Of a stretch of 35,129 bases of DNA, positions 26,376 through 34,248 are shown in pieces. The position numbers were made by a program, and so were the translations under genes. Within the stretch, counting starts at the first letter, position 1; the number at the start of each line of letters is the position of its first letter. Under the pieces are notes generated by a model. The model had not been told where the DNA came from, did no database searches, and saw nothing but the letters and a program-made list of their open reading frames with translations. Source of the DNA: an uncultured Pseudomonadota bacterium (GTDB taxonomy: Bacteria > Pseudomonadota > Alphaproteobacteria > Rs-D84 > CASDRH01); assembly GCA_949283075.1 (NCBI GenBank), contig CASDRH010000011.1, forward strand, positions 1 to 35,129, given 5' to 3'.

Positions 26376-26861
26376 TCAATATTTATTACTTAACAATCTA
26401 GCTTTTTGCTTATTCCAATCTCTCTGTTTAATTGTTTCGCGTTTATCGTGTAATTTTTTACCTTTACCGATACCAATCAATAATTTAACCTTTCCACGAT
26501 CATTAAAATAAATCTTCAATGGAACGATAGTAATACCTTTAGTATTAAAATCACCAATAATCTTACTAATTTCTCTTTTATTTAACAAGAGTTTTCTTAC
26601 ACGATTTTCTTTATGAGAAAACAAAGGATTTTGCTTAATATATTCAGCAATAATCAAATTATGAATAAACAGCTCATTATTATCAGGAGCAACAAAACCA
26701 TTAGTAATATTACAACGCCCCAGACGCAAAGACTTAACTTCACTGCCCAACAAAACGATACCAGCTTCAAAAGTATCAGAAATCGCATATTCAAATCTAG
26801 CTTTACGATTTTCAACAATCAAACCAGTTTTAAAAGACAATTTATTATTCAATTTTGACAT
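26376..26861 (-). CDS. smpB: SsrA-binding protein SmpB
   Basis: Binds tmRNA and brings it to stalled ribosomes for trans-translation. 161 residues, the usual length. The oligonucleotide-binding fold carries 'NRKARFEYAISDTFEAGIVLLGSEVKSLR' (in pieces), 'ITNGFV', 'KLLLNKREISKI' and 'VPLKIYFNDRGKVKLLIGI'. The C-terminal tail 'GKGKKLHDKRETIKQRDWNK' is the part that enters the empty mRNA channel and is intact. It is the first gene of the minus-strand run to secF. No clear Shine-Dalgarno precedes the ATG. tmRNA itself (ssrA) is not in the window. Confidence 0.98.
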   Translation of the reverse strand: MSKLNNKLSFKTGLIVENRKARFEYAISDTFEAGIVLLGSEVKSLRLGRCNITNGFVAPDNNELFIHNLIIAEYIKQNPLFSHKENRVRKLLLNKREISKIIGDFNTKGITIVPLKIYFNDRGKVKLLIGIGKGKKLHDKRETIKQRDWNKQKARLLSNKY

Positions 26862-26909
26862 AATTCATAAATTACCACAAAAATAAAAAATGTTGCAATA
26901 AATAAATTA

Positions 26910-26937
26910 TTGTAAAAAACAAACAAATAAATATAAT
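26910..26937 (+). promoter_or_regulatory. Promoter of the small outer-membrane protein gene
   Basis: TTGTAA (26910-26915), a 16-base spacer and a perfect TATAAT (26932-26937). Predicted start near 26944 gives a leader of about 49 bases, purine-rich and ending in an AAGGAAAGAAAT ribosome site. It is in the 131-base gap shared with smpB, which is transcribed the other way. Confidence 0.6.
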
Positions 26938-26992
26938 ATACGGCAGAACTTTATGAAAAAAATAAAATAAAGGCAAAATAAAGGAAAGAAAT

Positions 26993-27493
26993 ATGAATAT
27001 GAAAAAAATAACTACAATAATTACAGCGTTATCAACAGTATTATTAATCCAAGAAGCAAATGCTGGATTTTATATGGGAGCAAACATATCAGGATACTCA
27101 AAAGCAGATTTAGAAAAAACAATACAAGATAAAGATGCAATGTTCTGGTCTGTTGCATTAGGATATAAATTACCATTTTTAATTCCATTATCAATTGAAG
27201 CAGAATATTCTCAAAACAAACTAGAAATGGACACAATGAAAACATTTAATGCAAATGCATATTTCTTTGTTCCATTTATTCCAATTGTAAGCCCTTATGT
27301 AGGAGTTGGTGTAGGAAACACAAAAGTAAAACTTGAAACAGAAGCAAAAAACAATTTATTAACTCAATATATGGGTGGAGTAATGGTAAAAGTTCCATTT
27401 TTCCCAGTTGCTGCAAATATAGAATATAGATATATGGACTTCCACAAAAACAACATTTCACAAGTTGTAATGGGAATAAAATATATGTTCTAA
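26993..27493 (+). CDS. Small outer-membrane beta-barrel protein (OmpA/Ail-like)
   Basis: 166 residues. A classical signal peptide (1-24) ends in Ala-Asn-Ala before 'GFYMGANISG'. The mature 142 residues consist of alternating amphipathic strands ('FWSVALGYKLPF', 'SIEAEYSQNKL', 'SPYVGVGVGNTKVKL', 'AANIEYRYMDF') and end in 'GIKYMF', a C-terminal aromatic recognised by the BAM complex. Size and layout suggest an eight-stranded barrel of the OmpA/Ail/Opa-like superfamily. No peptidoglycan-binding domain is attached, so structural, adhesive or immune-facing roles are all possible. It is monocistronic: promoter at 26910-26937, terminator at 27516-27540. AAGGA lies 7 bases before the first ATG; a second in-frame ATG lies two codons later. 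Confidence 0.85.
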   Translation: MNMKKITTIITALSTVLLIQEANAGFYMGANISGYSKADLEKTIQDKDAMFWSVALGYKLPFLIPLSIEAEYSQNKLEMDTMKTFNANAYFFVPFIPIVSPYVGVGVGNTKVKLETEAKNNLLTQYMGGVMVKVPFFPVAANIEYRYMDFHKNNISQVVMGIKYMF

Positions 27494-27515
27494 TAAAATT
27501 AAAACGAAAAATAAG

Positions 27516-27540
27516 AAAGCTCTTTTTAAGAGCTTTTTTT
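27516..27540 (+). terminator. Rho-independent terminator
   Basis: A perfect 9-base inverted repeat, AAAGCTCTT (27516-27524) and AAGAGCTTT (27528-27536), with a TTT loop and a run of seven Ts (27534-27540). It closes the small barrel gene. On the opposite strand it is followed by a T-rich stretch, so it may also act on readthrough from convergent tatD. Confidence 0.92.
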
Positions 27541-27560
27541 AATTCAAATCAAAAACATTT

Positions 27561-28361
27561 TTACAAAGATAAAGGTTTAACTTTAACCCCATATAAAGTT
27601 TCAAAATTTTTAGTAGTAATTTCAGAAATAGTTTCAAAAGAAACACTTTTAATTCTTGCTAATTCTTCAGCAACATATTTTAAATAACAAGGTTCATTCA
27701 ATTTGCCACGATAAGGAACAGGAGTTAAATAAGGACAATCAGTTTCAACAAACAACCTATCTAAAGGTATATTTGCAAAAATATCTCTTAAATCCTGTGC
27801 TTTTTTAAAAGTTATAATACCAGTAGCACCTATATAAAAACCTAAATCTATATAGTTTTTAGCCTCATCAGCTAAACCAGTAAAGCAATGAATAACTCCA
27901 CGACCTCCACGTTTAACAAAATCTTTTAAAACTTGATAAGTATCATCACCAGCTTCACGAGTATGAACCATTAAAGGAATATCCAATTCTAAAGCCAATT
28001 CAACTTGTAATTGAAAAATTCTTTTTTGAATTTGTTTTTCTTCATCAGTAGGGTCATTAAAATAATCTAAACCACACTCACCTATTGCTAAAATTTTATT
28101 ACGATATTTCTTTACATTATCAATAAAGACTTGTCTTAATTCATCATCAGTTTGAGAAACATTAGAATCATAAGGATGAATACCAATAGTAGTCCACAAA
28201 CCATACTTATTTGCAATATCTAACAATTCAGGAAAATCGCCCCAATAACTGCAAACGGTAAGCATTCCCTCAACTCCATTATCACGAGCAGCTTTCAAAA
28301 CATCAGGTAATCTGTCTTTCAATCCATCAAAATTCAAATGGCAATGAGAATCAACTAACAT
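27561..28361 (-). CDS. tatD: TatD family hydrolase/deoxyribonuclease
   Basis: 266 residues of a metal-dependent TIM-barrel hydrolase; family members act as 3'-5' exonucleases, in DNA repair or D-Tyr-tRNA quality control. Metal ligands are visible in order: His6 and His8 ('DSHCHLNF'), Glu ('AIGECGLDY'), His ('MVHTREA'), His ('VIHCFTG') and Asp ('VETDCPYL'). I start it at the ATG 28359-28361: a GGAGG lies five bases upstream inside the end of holB. A longer version from a TTG at 28373 would place this Shine-Dalgarno inside the gene. It overlaps holB by 11 bases and is the last gene of the lemA-to-tatD run. Confidence 0.95.
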   Translation of the reverse strand: MLVDSHCHLNFDGLKDRLPDVLKAARDNGVEGMLTVCSYWGDFPELLDIANKYGLWTTIGIHPYDSNVSQTDDELRQVFIDNVKKYRNKILAIGECGLDYFNDPTDEEKQIQKRIFQLQVELALELDIPLMVHTREAGDDTYQVLKDFVKRGGRGVIHCFTGLADEAKNYIDLGFYIGATGIITFKKAQDLRDIFANIPLDRLFVETDCPYLTPVPYRGKLNEPCYLKYVAEELARIKSVSFETISEITTKNFETLYGVKVKPLSL

Positions 28362-29715
28362 CAACACCTCCAAGTTTTTTCAAAGTCAAAATAATTGTAG
28401 ATTCTTTTTCTAAATTAACCAACAAAGTCTTTTTAAATAAATTATCAATAAAAGCTCTGATATCAAATAACCTATTAACATTTAAATCCTTATCAGAACA
28501 ATTACCAGATATTATATTAATAATATTTTTATCAACATTTGATAAAGAGTTCAAACAATTACTATCAAAATTATATTTAATAGCAAAATCAATAAACCTT
28601 CTAACCAAAGAATTAAATATCAAATATTTATCATTATTTTTAGCTATATCATTTGCAAATTTATTTAAATCAACAGCAGAGCAATTTTTAATATTAGTAA
28701 TAATATTATTCATATCTAATATAATATTCATAAAATCTAATCTGTATAAATCAAAAGCAGAACCGATAGAACCATTACTAAAATTAATCAATTCATTCAG
28801 TAAATCAGAAGATATTGAAGGTATATTATCAACAAGTAATCTTTCAACGACTTCATCATCTAAAGCAGAAAATTTTAAAATTCTACATCTTGATTTTATA
28901 GTATCTAAAATATTATGTAAGTTATGACAAACTAATAAAAACAAAGTTTTTGCTGGAGGTTCTTCTAAAATTTTCAATAAAGCATTAGCAGCTTTTTCAT
29001 TTAAATCATCAACAGCATCAATAATAACCACACGATAATCACCCAAAGAAGAGCTGACAGAAAAAAATTCTTTTAAATTAATAATATCTTCAATAGGAAT
29101 AACACTTTTACCAGCTTCATAATTTGGTTCAACAACTTTTAAATCAGGAAATGTTCCTAAAATAATTTGATCAAATATTTTATCATTAGCATCAATTTGC
29201 AAAGAAGAAGCATTCAACCTTTTTTCATTCAAATAAGATTCTGATTGATTATTAAAATGTAAATCATCTGCATCATCATAAAAATTATTCTCATTATCAA
29301 TATTTTCATCATCAGAAGATAATTCTAAATCATCACTTAAATCAAAATCTAATGAAGATGATTTATCATTATCATCTAAATCAAACAACATATCATCTTT
29401 ATTTTCTGATTTAACAGAGCTTTCTTTTACAGCAGCTGACTTTGATTTTTTCACTCTTTTAACAGGCGTCCAAAATTCCATAGGTTTATTTTCAGGTTCA
29501 GGGCTAGTTGCAAAAATAAACCTAGCAACACGATAAGCAAAAGTAGCCTTTCCAACACCTTTATCACCAACTAACAACCAAGCGTGATGAAAATTCCCAC
29601 TTTTAAAAGCAGATAAAAAATCAGCTTCATTTGATTTATGCCCTAATAGCAAAGGGTTAACCTTATTGCTAATCGGTTTAAAATTAACCGAATTATTATC
29701 AGAATTACTTACCAT
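28351..29715 (-). CDS. holB: DNA polymerase III delta-prime subunit (HolB) with acidic insertion
   Basis: Clamp-loader AAA+ subunit, 454 residues compared with about 330-380 in many relatives. The P-loop-like GDKGVGKA is at 50-57. The sensor and DExx regions follow: 'DYRVVIIDAVDDLNEKAANALLKILEEPP' (in pieces) and 'DTIKSRCRILKF', which carries the conserved SRC motif. The extra length is between residues 86 and 160: first a Lys-rich patch, then a stretch of about 55 residues dominated by Asp, Glu, Ser and Asn, where HolB proteins normally run straight from the first helix to the HPDL-type motif (here 'FPDLKVVEP'). No zinc-binding Cys cluster is present. It lies 16 bases after tmk, a common pairing. 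Confidence 0.92.
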   Translation of the reverse strand: MVSNSDNNSVNFKPISNKVNPLLLGHKSNEADFLSAFKSGNFHHAWLLVGDKGVGKATFAYRVARFIFATSPEPENKPMEFWTPVKRVKKSKSAAVKESSVKSENKDDMLFDLDDNDKSSSLDFDLSDDLELSSDDENIDNENNFYDDADDLHFNNQSESYLNEKRLNASSLQIDANDKIFDQIILGTFPDLKVVEPNYEAGKSVIPIEDIINLKEFFSVSSSLGDYRVVIIDAVDDLNEKAANALLKILEEPPAKTLFLLVCHNLHNILDTIKSRCRILKFSALDDEVVERLLVDNIPSISSDLLNELINFSNGSIGSAFDLYRLDFMNIILDMNNIITNIKNCSAVDLNKFANDIAKNNDKYLIFNSLVRRFIDFAIKYNFDSNCLNSLSNVDKNIINIISGNCSDKDLNVNRLFDIRAFIDNLFKKTLLVNLEKESTIILTLKKLGGVDVS

Positions 29716-29731
29716 AATAAACCAATTTTAT

Positions 29732-30412
29732 TTAAGATTGTTTATTAACAATTAAATTAACATCATCTAATGATAAATATTGTAAATTCAAATTACAAGA
29801 CTGATTTACTACATCAACTATATTACGATAAACATCATATAAAGTTTTTTCAGCATCAATAATTTTAACTCTATAAGAATAATCTTTTGCAATATTCAAA
29901 AAAGCTTCTCTAACCTTAATATGAAAGTCAAAATCTTTATTTTCGAATTTACCAACTTCAACAGCTCTATTCAAAACATTTTCCGGGTCAGCATCTAAAT
30001 ATAAAGTTAAATCAGGAGTACAATCAGAAACAAAATGTCTAATTAACAATTCAACCTTATCAGCATTTTCTTGACCATAATTAACCCCCTGATAAGCACG
30101 TGTTGAATCATAAAACCTATCACTAATAACAATTTTACCATCATTTAAAGCTGGAATAATAACAGATTTAACATGTTCAACTCTGTCAGCAAAAAATAAT
30201 AACATTTCCGTTTCTGGATGCATATCTTTATTTTTAACAATATTTCTTATATCAGCACCAACAGAAGTCAAAAAAGGTCCTGGCTCACGAGTAGAAATAA
30301 CATCAAAACCAGAATCAGAAAAAGTTTTACTTAACAAAGATAATTGAGTTGATTTACCAACACCATCACCACCTTCTAAAGTAATAAATAATCCTTTTTT
30401 ATTTTTTATCAT
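29732..30412 (-). CDS. tmk: Thymidylate kinase
   Basis: Phosphorylates dTMP to dTDP with ATP. 226 residues, with a P-loop GGDGVGKST at 14-22, the 'TREPG' dTMP-binding motif, 'LLFFADRVEHV' and the DRF motif 'VISDRFYDSTRAYQG' (the family usually has DRY/DRH). A short lid region ('AVEVGKFENKDFDF') follows. The C-terminus is about 15-20 residues longer than average. Its ATG is three bases past the stop of dacA, with GGGG at the end of dacA serving as ribosome site. It is next to holB, as in many bacteria. Confidence 0.97.
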   Translation of the reverse strand: MIKNKKGLFITLEGGDGVGKSTQLSLLSKTFSDSGFDVISTREPGPFLTSVGADIRNIVKNKDMHPETEMLLFFADRVEHVKSVIIPALNDGKIVISDRFYDSTRAYQGVNYGQENADKVELLIRHFVSDCTPDLTLYLDADPENVLNRAVEVGKFENKDFDFHIKVREAFLNIAKDYSYRVKIIDAEKTLYDVYRNIVDVVNQSCNLNLQYLSLDDVNLIVNKQS

Positions 30413-30415
30413 AAC

Positions 30416-31618
30416 TTACCCCAATATACTTAAGAAAATCTGACGAATATTTTCAAAAAACTTTCCAAAAATACTCATAGATTCAACAGCTTCTTTTGTA
30501 ATTAAATCAAATTTACGCTCTTCTCCATCTGGTAAAGTTAAAACTAACTGCCCAACATTTTTACCTTTTGAAAAGCCACCATTTATCGGACTATCATAAA
30601 CAGCCTTTATTTTAACATCAGATGGTTTCATATTTTTTGGCAAAGTAAGTATAACAGGTTTAGAAACAGTCAAAGCAACCTCACGTTTTTTACCAAACCA
30701 TACTTTAGCTTTAACAACTTCATCTTCAGGTTTAAAGAAAATATAATTATCAAAATTCTGGAAAGCCCAATTAAATAATTTTTTAACTTCAGTAAATCTA
30801 GAATTTAAACCATTACGATTCATCAAACCATTAACAACAATAATAAATCTACGATTTTGTAATTTAATACTTGCTGTAATAGAATAACCACCAGCATCAG
30901 TATGTCCAGTTTTTAAACCATCAGCACCAACTTGAGAACGCAATAAATCATTTCTATTATAAGAATTCCATAAAACATTTTCATCATAAACAAACTGTTT
31001 AATAGAAAAATAATGATAAAATTCAGGAAAATCAGAAATCAAATGACTTGATAAAATAGCCAAATCACGAACCGACATTAAATGAGCTTCATCTTCCCAA
31101 CCAGAAGAATTTTTCAAATAAGTATTATTCATACCAAGTCTTTTAGCATATTCCATCATTTCAGAAACAAAAGCTTCTTCAGTTCCGCCAATACTTTCAG
31201 CAGCCAAAACACAAGCATCATTACCTGATAAAACAATAATACCTTTGATTAAGTCTTCAACTTTAATCTTATCACCAACATTTAATGTGTGAATACCCAT
31301 ATGAGAACCACGTTGACGTTCCATTTGTATAGCTTTAGCTTTCACACTATTTGTAATAGTAAATTCATCAGTTAATTTAATCTGACCATTTTTAATTTTA
31401 TCAAATAAAACATAAATAGTCATAAGCTTACTCATAGAAGACGGAGGAACAAGCTTATCAGCATTTTTATCATACAAAACTTCACCGGTATCATAATCCA
31501 TAACGATAGCCTGTCCAGCTATAGTTGAAGGAGCTTCAACAAAATCAGCAACATTAGCAAAAGAAAAATTTACACTTAAAGAAAAACAAATAATAAAAGA
31601 ATAAAATTTTTTTAACAT
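30416..31618 (-). CDS. dacA: D-alanyl-D-alanine carboxypeptidase (PBP5/6 family)
   Basis: Trims the terminal D-Ala from peptidoglycan pentapeptides in the periplasm. 400 residues. A signal peptide (1-21) is followed by the penicillin-binding core with Ser61-x-x-Lys64 ('PPSSMSKLMT'), SGN ('VLSGNDAC') and KTG ('GLKTGHTDAGGY'). After about 290 comes the beta-rich PBP5 C-terminal domain ('VWFGKKREVALTVSKPVILTLP' region), and the last 20 residues form an amphipathic helix ('IFGKFFENIRQIFLSILG') that anchors the enzyme to the inner membrane. It lies 20 bases after htpX. rlpA, a frequent neighbour of dacA in Alphaproteobacteria, is not present. Confidence 0.97.
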   Translation of the reverse strand: MLKKFYSFIICFSLSVNFSFANVADFVEAPSTIAGQAIVMDYDTGEVLYDKNADKLVPPSSMSKLMTIYVLFDKIKNGQIKLTDEFTITNSVKAKAIQMERQRGSHMGIHTLNVGDKIKVEDLIKGIIVLSGNDACVLAAESIGGTEEAFVSEMMEYAKRLGMNNTYLKNSSGWEDEAHLMSVRDLAILSSHLISDFPEFYHYFSIKQFVYDENVLWNSYNRNDLLRSQVGADGLKTGHTDAGGYSITASIKLQNRRFIIVVNGLMNRNGLNSRFTEVKKLFNWAFQNFDNYIFFKPEDEVVKAKVWFGKKREVALTVSKPVILTLPKNMKPSDVKIKAVYDSPINGGFSKGKNVGQLVLTLPDGEERKFDLITKEAVESMSIFGKFFENIRQIFLSILG

Positions 31619-31638
31619 TACACACCTTAATTTTAAAA

Positions 31639-32616
31639 TTAACTAGCCATTTGTTTTAAAGCCTCAATTCTTTTTTCAATCGGAGGATGAGTAGATCTCA
31701 TACCAGATAGAATACTGAACAAAGACTTTTTATTTTTATCCAAAGGATTTTCTATACACATAGCAGAAGATGCAGGATTTGAATGCAAAGATTCAACCTG
31801 AGCATCAACAGAAATCTTTTTCAAAGCATTTGCTAAAGCGTCAGGATTGCGAGTAATCAAAGCAGCAGTAGCATCAGCTTGATACTCACGTTTTCTTGAT
31901 AAAGCAAAATGGATTAGTGGAGCAATAACATAACCAAAGAATATAAAGAACAAAGCAATTAAAAGAATTATAAGTTCACCACCCCCATCTTTACTATTTC
32001 TACTACGTCTTCTAGTTAAAGAGCGAAGTAAAACAGCACCAACAAAAGTAAAAAATCCTATACCGGCAACTATTAACATCATTGTTCTTATATCTCTATT
32101 ACCAATATGTGCCATTTCGTGAGCAATAACACCTTCTAACTCTTGCTTATCAAGCTTATTTATAATGCCAGAAGTCAAAGCAATAATACTATGTTCAGGA
32201 TCTCTTCCAGTAGCAAAAGCATTCAAAGATTCATCTTCAATAATATAAACTTTCGGCGTTGGTAAACCAGCAGCAATAGCAACATTTTCAACCAAACGAT
32301 AAATCATAGGATTATCTTTTTTATAAATTTCTTTTGCATTAACTCCTCTCAAAATAATTTTACCACCAAAAAACCAAGATATAAAAATCCATATTAAAGC
32401 AGCAAAAACAATCCAAGGAAGATAAATCAATATTTCATTAGAAAATATGATACCATCAATAAAATACAAAGGCTTATCATCTAAAAACGCTATCATAAAA
32501 TAAGATAAAAAAGAAAAAACATAAGCAGAAATAATATAAGCAACAGGGAACATTAAGATAATCCAAAAAGTTCCCCATTTATTAGAATTAATATGCGAAT
32601 AAATTGTTCCAGCCAT
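31639..32616 (-). CDS. htpX: M48 family membrane metalloprotease HtpX
   Basis: Zinc protease of the inner membrane that degrades damaged membrane proteins. 325 residues. Two TM segments near the N-terminus (about 16-41 and 57-75) precede the catalytic site HEMAH at 166-170, followed by two more hydrophobic segments (about 180-200 and 220-240) and 'SRKREYQADATAALIT', whose Glu is the third zinc ligand. The C-terminal 'STHPPIEKRIEALKQM' is typical. It lies 22 bases after lemA, and lemA-htpX is a widespread pair. AGGAA precedes the ATG at 32616. Confidence 0.96.
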   Translation of the reverse strand: MAGTIYSHINSNKWGTFWIILMFPVAYIISAYVFSFLSYFMIAFLDDKPLYFIDGIIFSNEILIYLPWIVFAALIWIFISWFFGGKIILRGVNAKEIYKKDNPMIYRLVENVAIAAGLPTPKVYIIEDESLNAFATGRDPEHSIIALTSGIINKLDKQELEGVIAHEMAHIGNRDIRTMMLIVAGIGFFTFVGAVLLRSLTRRRSRNSKDGGGELIILLIALFFIFFGYVIAPLIHFALSRKREYQADATAALITRNPDALANALKKISVDAQVESLHSNPASSAMCIENPLDKNKKSLFSILSGMRSTHPPIEKRIEALKQMAS

Positions 32617-32638
32617 AAAATATTCCTATAACAAAATT

Positions 32639-33214
32639 TTAAAACTTAATAGAAGGACGTTGTTTTGCAGCAGCAGCTTCACTTTCATCCAATTCAAAAA
32701 AGTCTTCTTTTTTAAAACCAAATAATTTTGCAATAATATTCTTTGGAAAACTTTCAATCGCAATATTTATAGCTCTAACATTGGAATTATAAAAACGACG
32801 AGAAGCCATAATTTTATCTTCTGTATCAGTTAACTCTTGTTGCAACTCTAAAAAGTTTTGATTAGCTTTCAAATCAGGATAATTTTCAGACAAAGCAAAC
32901 AAACTTTTCAAAGTATCAGTCAACATATTCTGGTCAGCAGATTGTTGAGCAATATTTCCAGAATTAGACATAGCAATATTACGAGCTTTAATTACAGCAT
33001 CTAAAGTTTCTCTTTCGTGTTTAGCATAACCTTTAACAGTTTCAACTAAATTTGGGATTAAATCATATCTACGTTTTTGTTGAGATTCAATATCAGATAC
33101 AGCTTCTCTAACATTCTGACGTAAAGCAACCAAGCTATTATATGCTAAAATAACATATAAAACTACAATTCCACCAAATATTGCTAAATAATGAACCATT
33201 GTTAATTTTTCCAT
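32639..33214 (-). CDS. lemA: LemA family protein
   Basis: 191 residues: an N-terminal TM segment (about 6-24) and a helical domain with the family signatures 'YNSLVALRQNVREAVSDIESQQKRRYDLIPNLVETVKGYAKHE' (in pieces), 'DAVIKARN', 'YPDLKANQNFLELQQEL' and 'TEDKIMASRRFYN'. LemA is an inner-membrane protein of unclear biochemical role that often accompanies HtpX. I start it at ATG 33212-33214 because GGAG lies five bases upstream; a TTG-initiated version at 33229 would start upstream of that ribosome site. A promoter is visible at 33259-33287, making it the first gene of the lemA-htpX-dacA-tmk-holB-tatD run. Confidence 0.95.
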   Translation of the reverse strand: MEKLTMVHYLAIFGGIVVLYVILAYNSLVALRQNVREAVSDIESQQKRRYDLIPNLVETVKGYAKHERETLDAVIKARNIAMSNSGNIAQQSADQNMLTDTLKSLFALSENYPDLKANQNFLELQQELTDTEDKIMASRRFYNSNVRAINIAIESFPKNIIAKLFGFKKEDFFELDESEAAAAKQRPSIKF

Positions 33215-33258
33215 AATAACTCCTTTCAAAAATAAATTAAAATTATTAAATCAGAATT

Positions 33259-33287
33259 ATAATAATACTTTTAAAGCAAATAATCAA
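33259..33287 (-). promoter_or_regulatory. Promoter of the lemA-htpX-dacA-tmk-holB-tatD run
   Basis: The minus strand reads TTGATT (33287-33282), a 17-base spacer and TATTAT (33264-33259). Predicted start near 33252, giving a leader of about 38 bases that ends in AAAGGAG. It lies between kdsB and lemA. Confidence 0.55.
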
Positions 33288-33304
33288 GGAAGTGAAAAAA
33301 TTTT

Positions 33305-34078
33305 TTACTTAATATATTTTTTAGTTTCTTCCAATTCTTCCAAAGTATTAACATCAGCTGGAGCTTCTTCAACAAGCTTCATTTTATCAATAACTTTACA
33401 ATAAATAGACATACCATTTTCCAAAGCTCTTAATTGTTCTAATTTTTCACGATCTTCAAGAACCCCAACAGGACAATCAACCATTTTTTTCAAAGCAGAA
33501 GCTTTATAAACATAAATACCTATATGATGATATAAATCTTGATTTTTACATTTATCAGGGTCACGAGTAAATGGGACAGTAGCACGAGTAAAATATAAAC
33601 ACCTAGCTTCTTTTTCACCATCTTTAATACCCATAACAACTTTAACAGCATTAGGGTCAGTTTTCAATTTATCATCTTTAATAACCATCGCACAAGTTGC
33701 AATATCACAATCAGTTTTTTTAAGCAACTCAACTAAAGAATTACATATTGAAGGATCAACATTAGAATTATCACCTTGAAAGTTAACAACTATATCATAT
33801 TTACTACCATCAGGATCAATGCTTTTCAAAGCAGCAGCAATTCTATCAGTTCCACTTGGTAAATAAGGGTCTGTTAAAACAGCATCTGCTCCAAATTTTT
33901 TACATTCATCAATAATCAATTGATCTCCAGCAGCAATAAGAATATCACCATCAATAGCATTTTTAACATTTTCATAAACTCTTTGAATCAACGTTTTACC
34001 ATTTATATCTAATAAAGGTTTATTAGGTAATCTAGTAGCAGCCAAACGAACAGGTATCATAGTAATAACTTTTGACAT
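33305..34078 (-). CDS. kdsB: 3-deoxy-manno-octulosonate cytidylyltransferase (CMP-KDO synthetase)
   Basis: Activates KDO with CTP for the LPS inner core. 257 residues. The N-terminal 'TMIPVRLAATRLPNKPLLDINGKTLIQRV' (in pieces) is diagnostic, followed by 'LPSGTDRIAAAL' (the family usually has His before SGTDR; here it is Leu-Pro), 'VNFQGDNSNVDP' (usually QGDEP or QGDLP; the metal-binding Asp is kept), 'CLYFTRATVPFTRD' and 'HHIGIYVYKASAL'. The start is ATG 34076-34078: AAGGA lies six bases upstream, and the in-frame TTG at 34093 lies before that site. A TATAAT at 34112-34117 on the minus strand could be its -10, but no good -35 is seen. Its presence indicates an LPS-bearing envelope. Confidence 0.95.
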   Translation of the reverse strand: MSKVITMIPVRLAATRLPNKPLLDINGKTLIQRVYENVKNAIDGDILIAAGDQLIIDECKKFGADAVLTDPYLPSGTDRIAAALKSIDPDGSKYDIVVNFQGDNSNVDPSICNSLVELLKKTDCDIATCAMVIKDDKLKTDPNAVKVVMGIKDGEKEARCLYFTRATVPFTRDPDKCKNQDLYHHIGIYVYKASALKKMVDCPVGVLEDREKLEQLRALENGMSIYCKVIDKMKLVEEAPADVNTLEELEETKKYIK

Positions 34079-34153
34079 AAAAAATCCTTTCAAAATCTTA
34101 ATAAAATTCTAATTATAAATTAATAAAGACAATTTTAAATCATAAGCTATAAA

Positions 34154-34183
34154 TTGACAAGTATTATTAACCTCTAATATAAA
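34154..34183 (+). promoter_or_regulatory. Promoter-like element on the plus strand, antisense to flanking genes
   Basis: A perfect TTGACA (34154-34159), an 18-base spacer and TATAAA (34178-34183). It points into the 3' end of the minus-strand outer-membrane gene, with no plus-strand gene downstream. It could be chance in AT-rich DNA or the start of an antisense RNA. Confidence 0.3.
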
Positions 34184-34217
34184 AAATATAGCAGATAAAT
34201 AATAATTATATCTGCTA
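34181..34217 (-). terminator. Rho-independent terminator of the outer-membrane protein gene
   Basis: A perfect 9-base inverted repeat, TAGCAGATA (34189-34197) and TATCTGCTA (34209-34217), with an 11-base loop. On the minus strand it is followed by a T-rich tract including six Ts at 34186-34181. It lies 32 bases after the stop of the upstream gene and before kdsB. The rest of the gap (34079-34180) is AT-rich with only promoter-like elements. Confidence 0.65.
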
Positions 34218-34248
34218 ATATTTAAAACGATAAATAAAAAATATCTAA

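Noticed and set aside
33290-33310. A/T-rich inverted repeat near the kdsB stop as a terminator
   Set aside because: The arms are almost only A and T with a mismatch and overlap the stop codon; the predicted stem is too weak.
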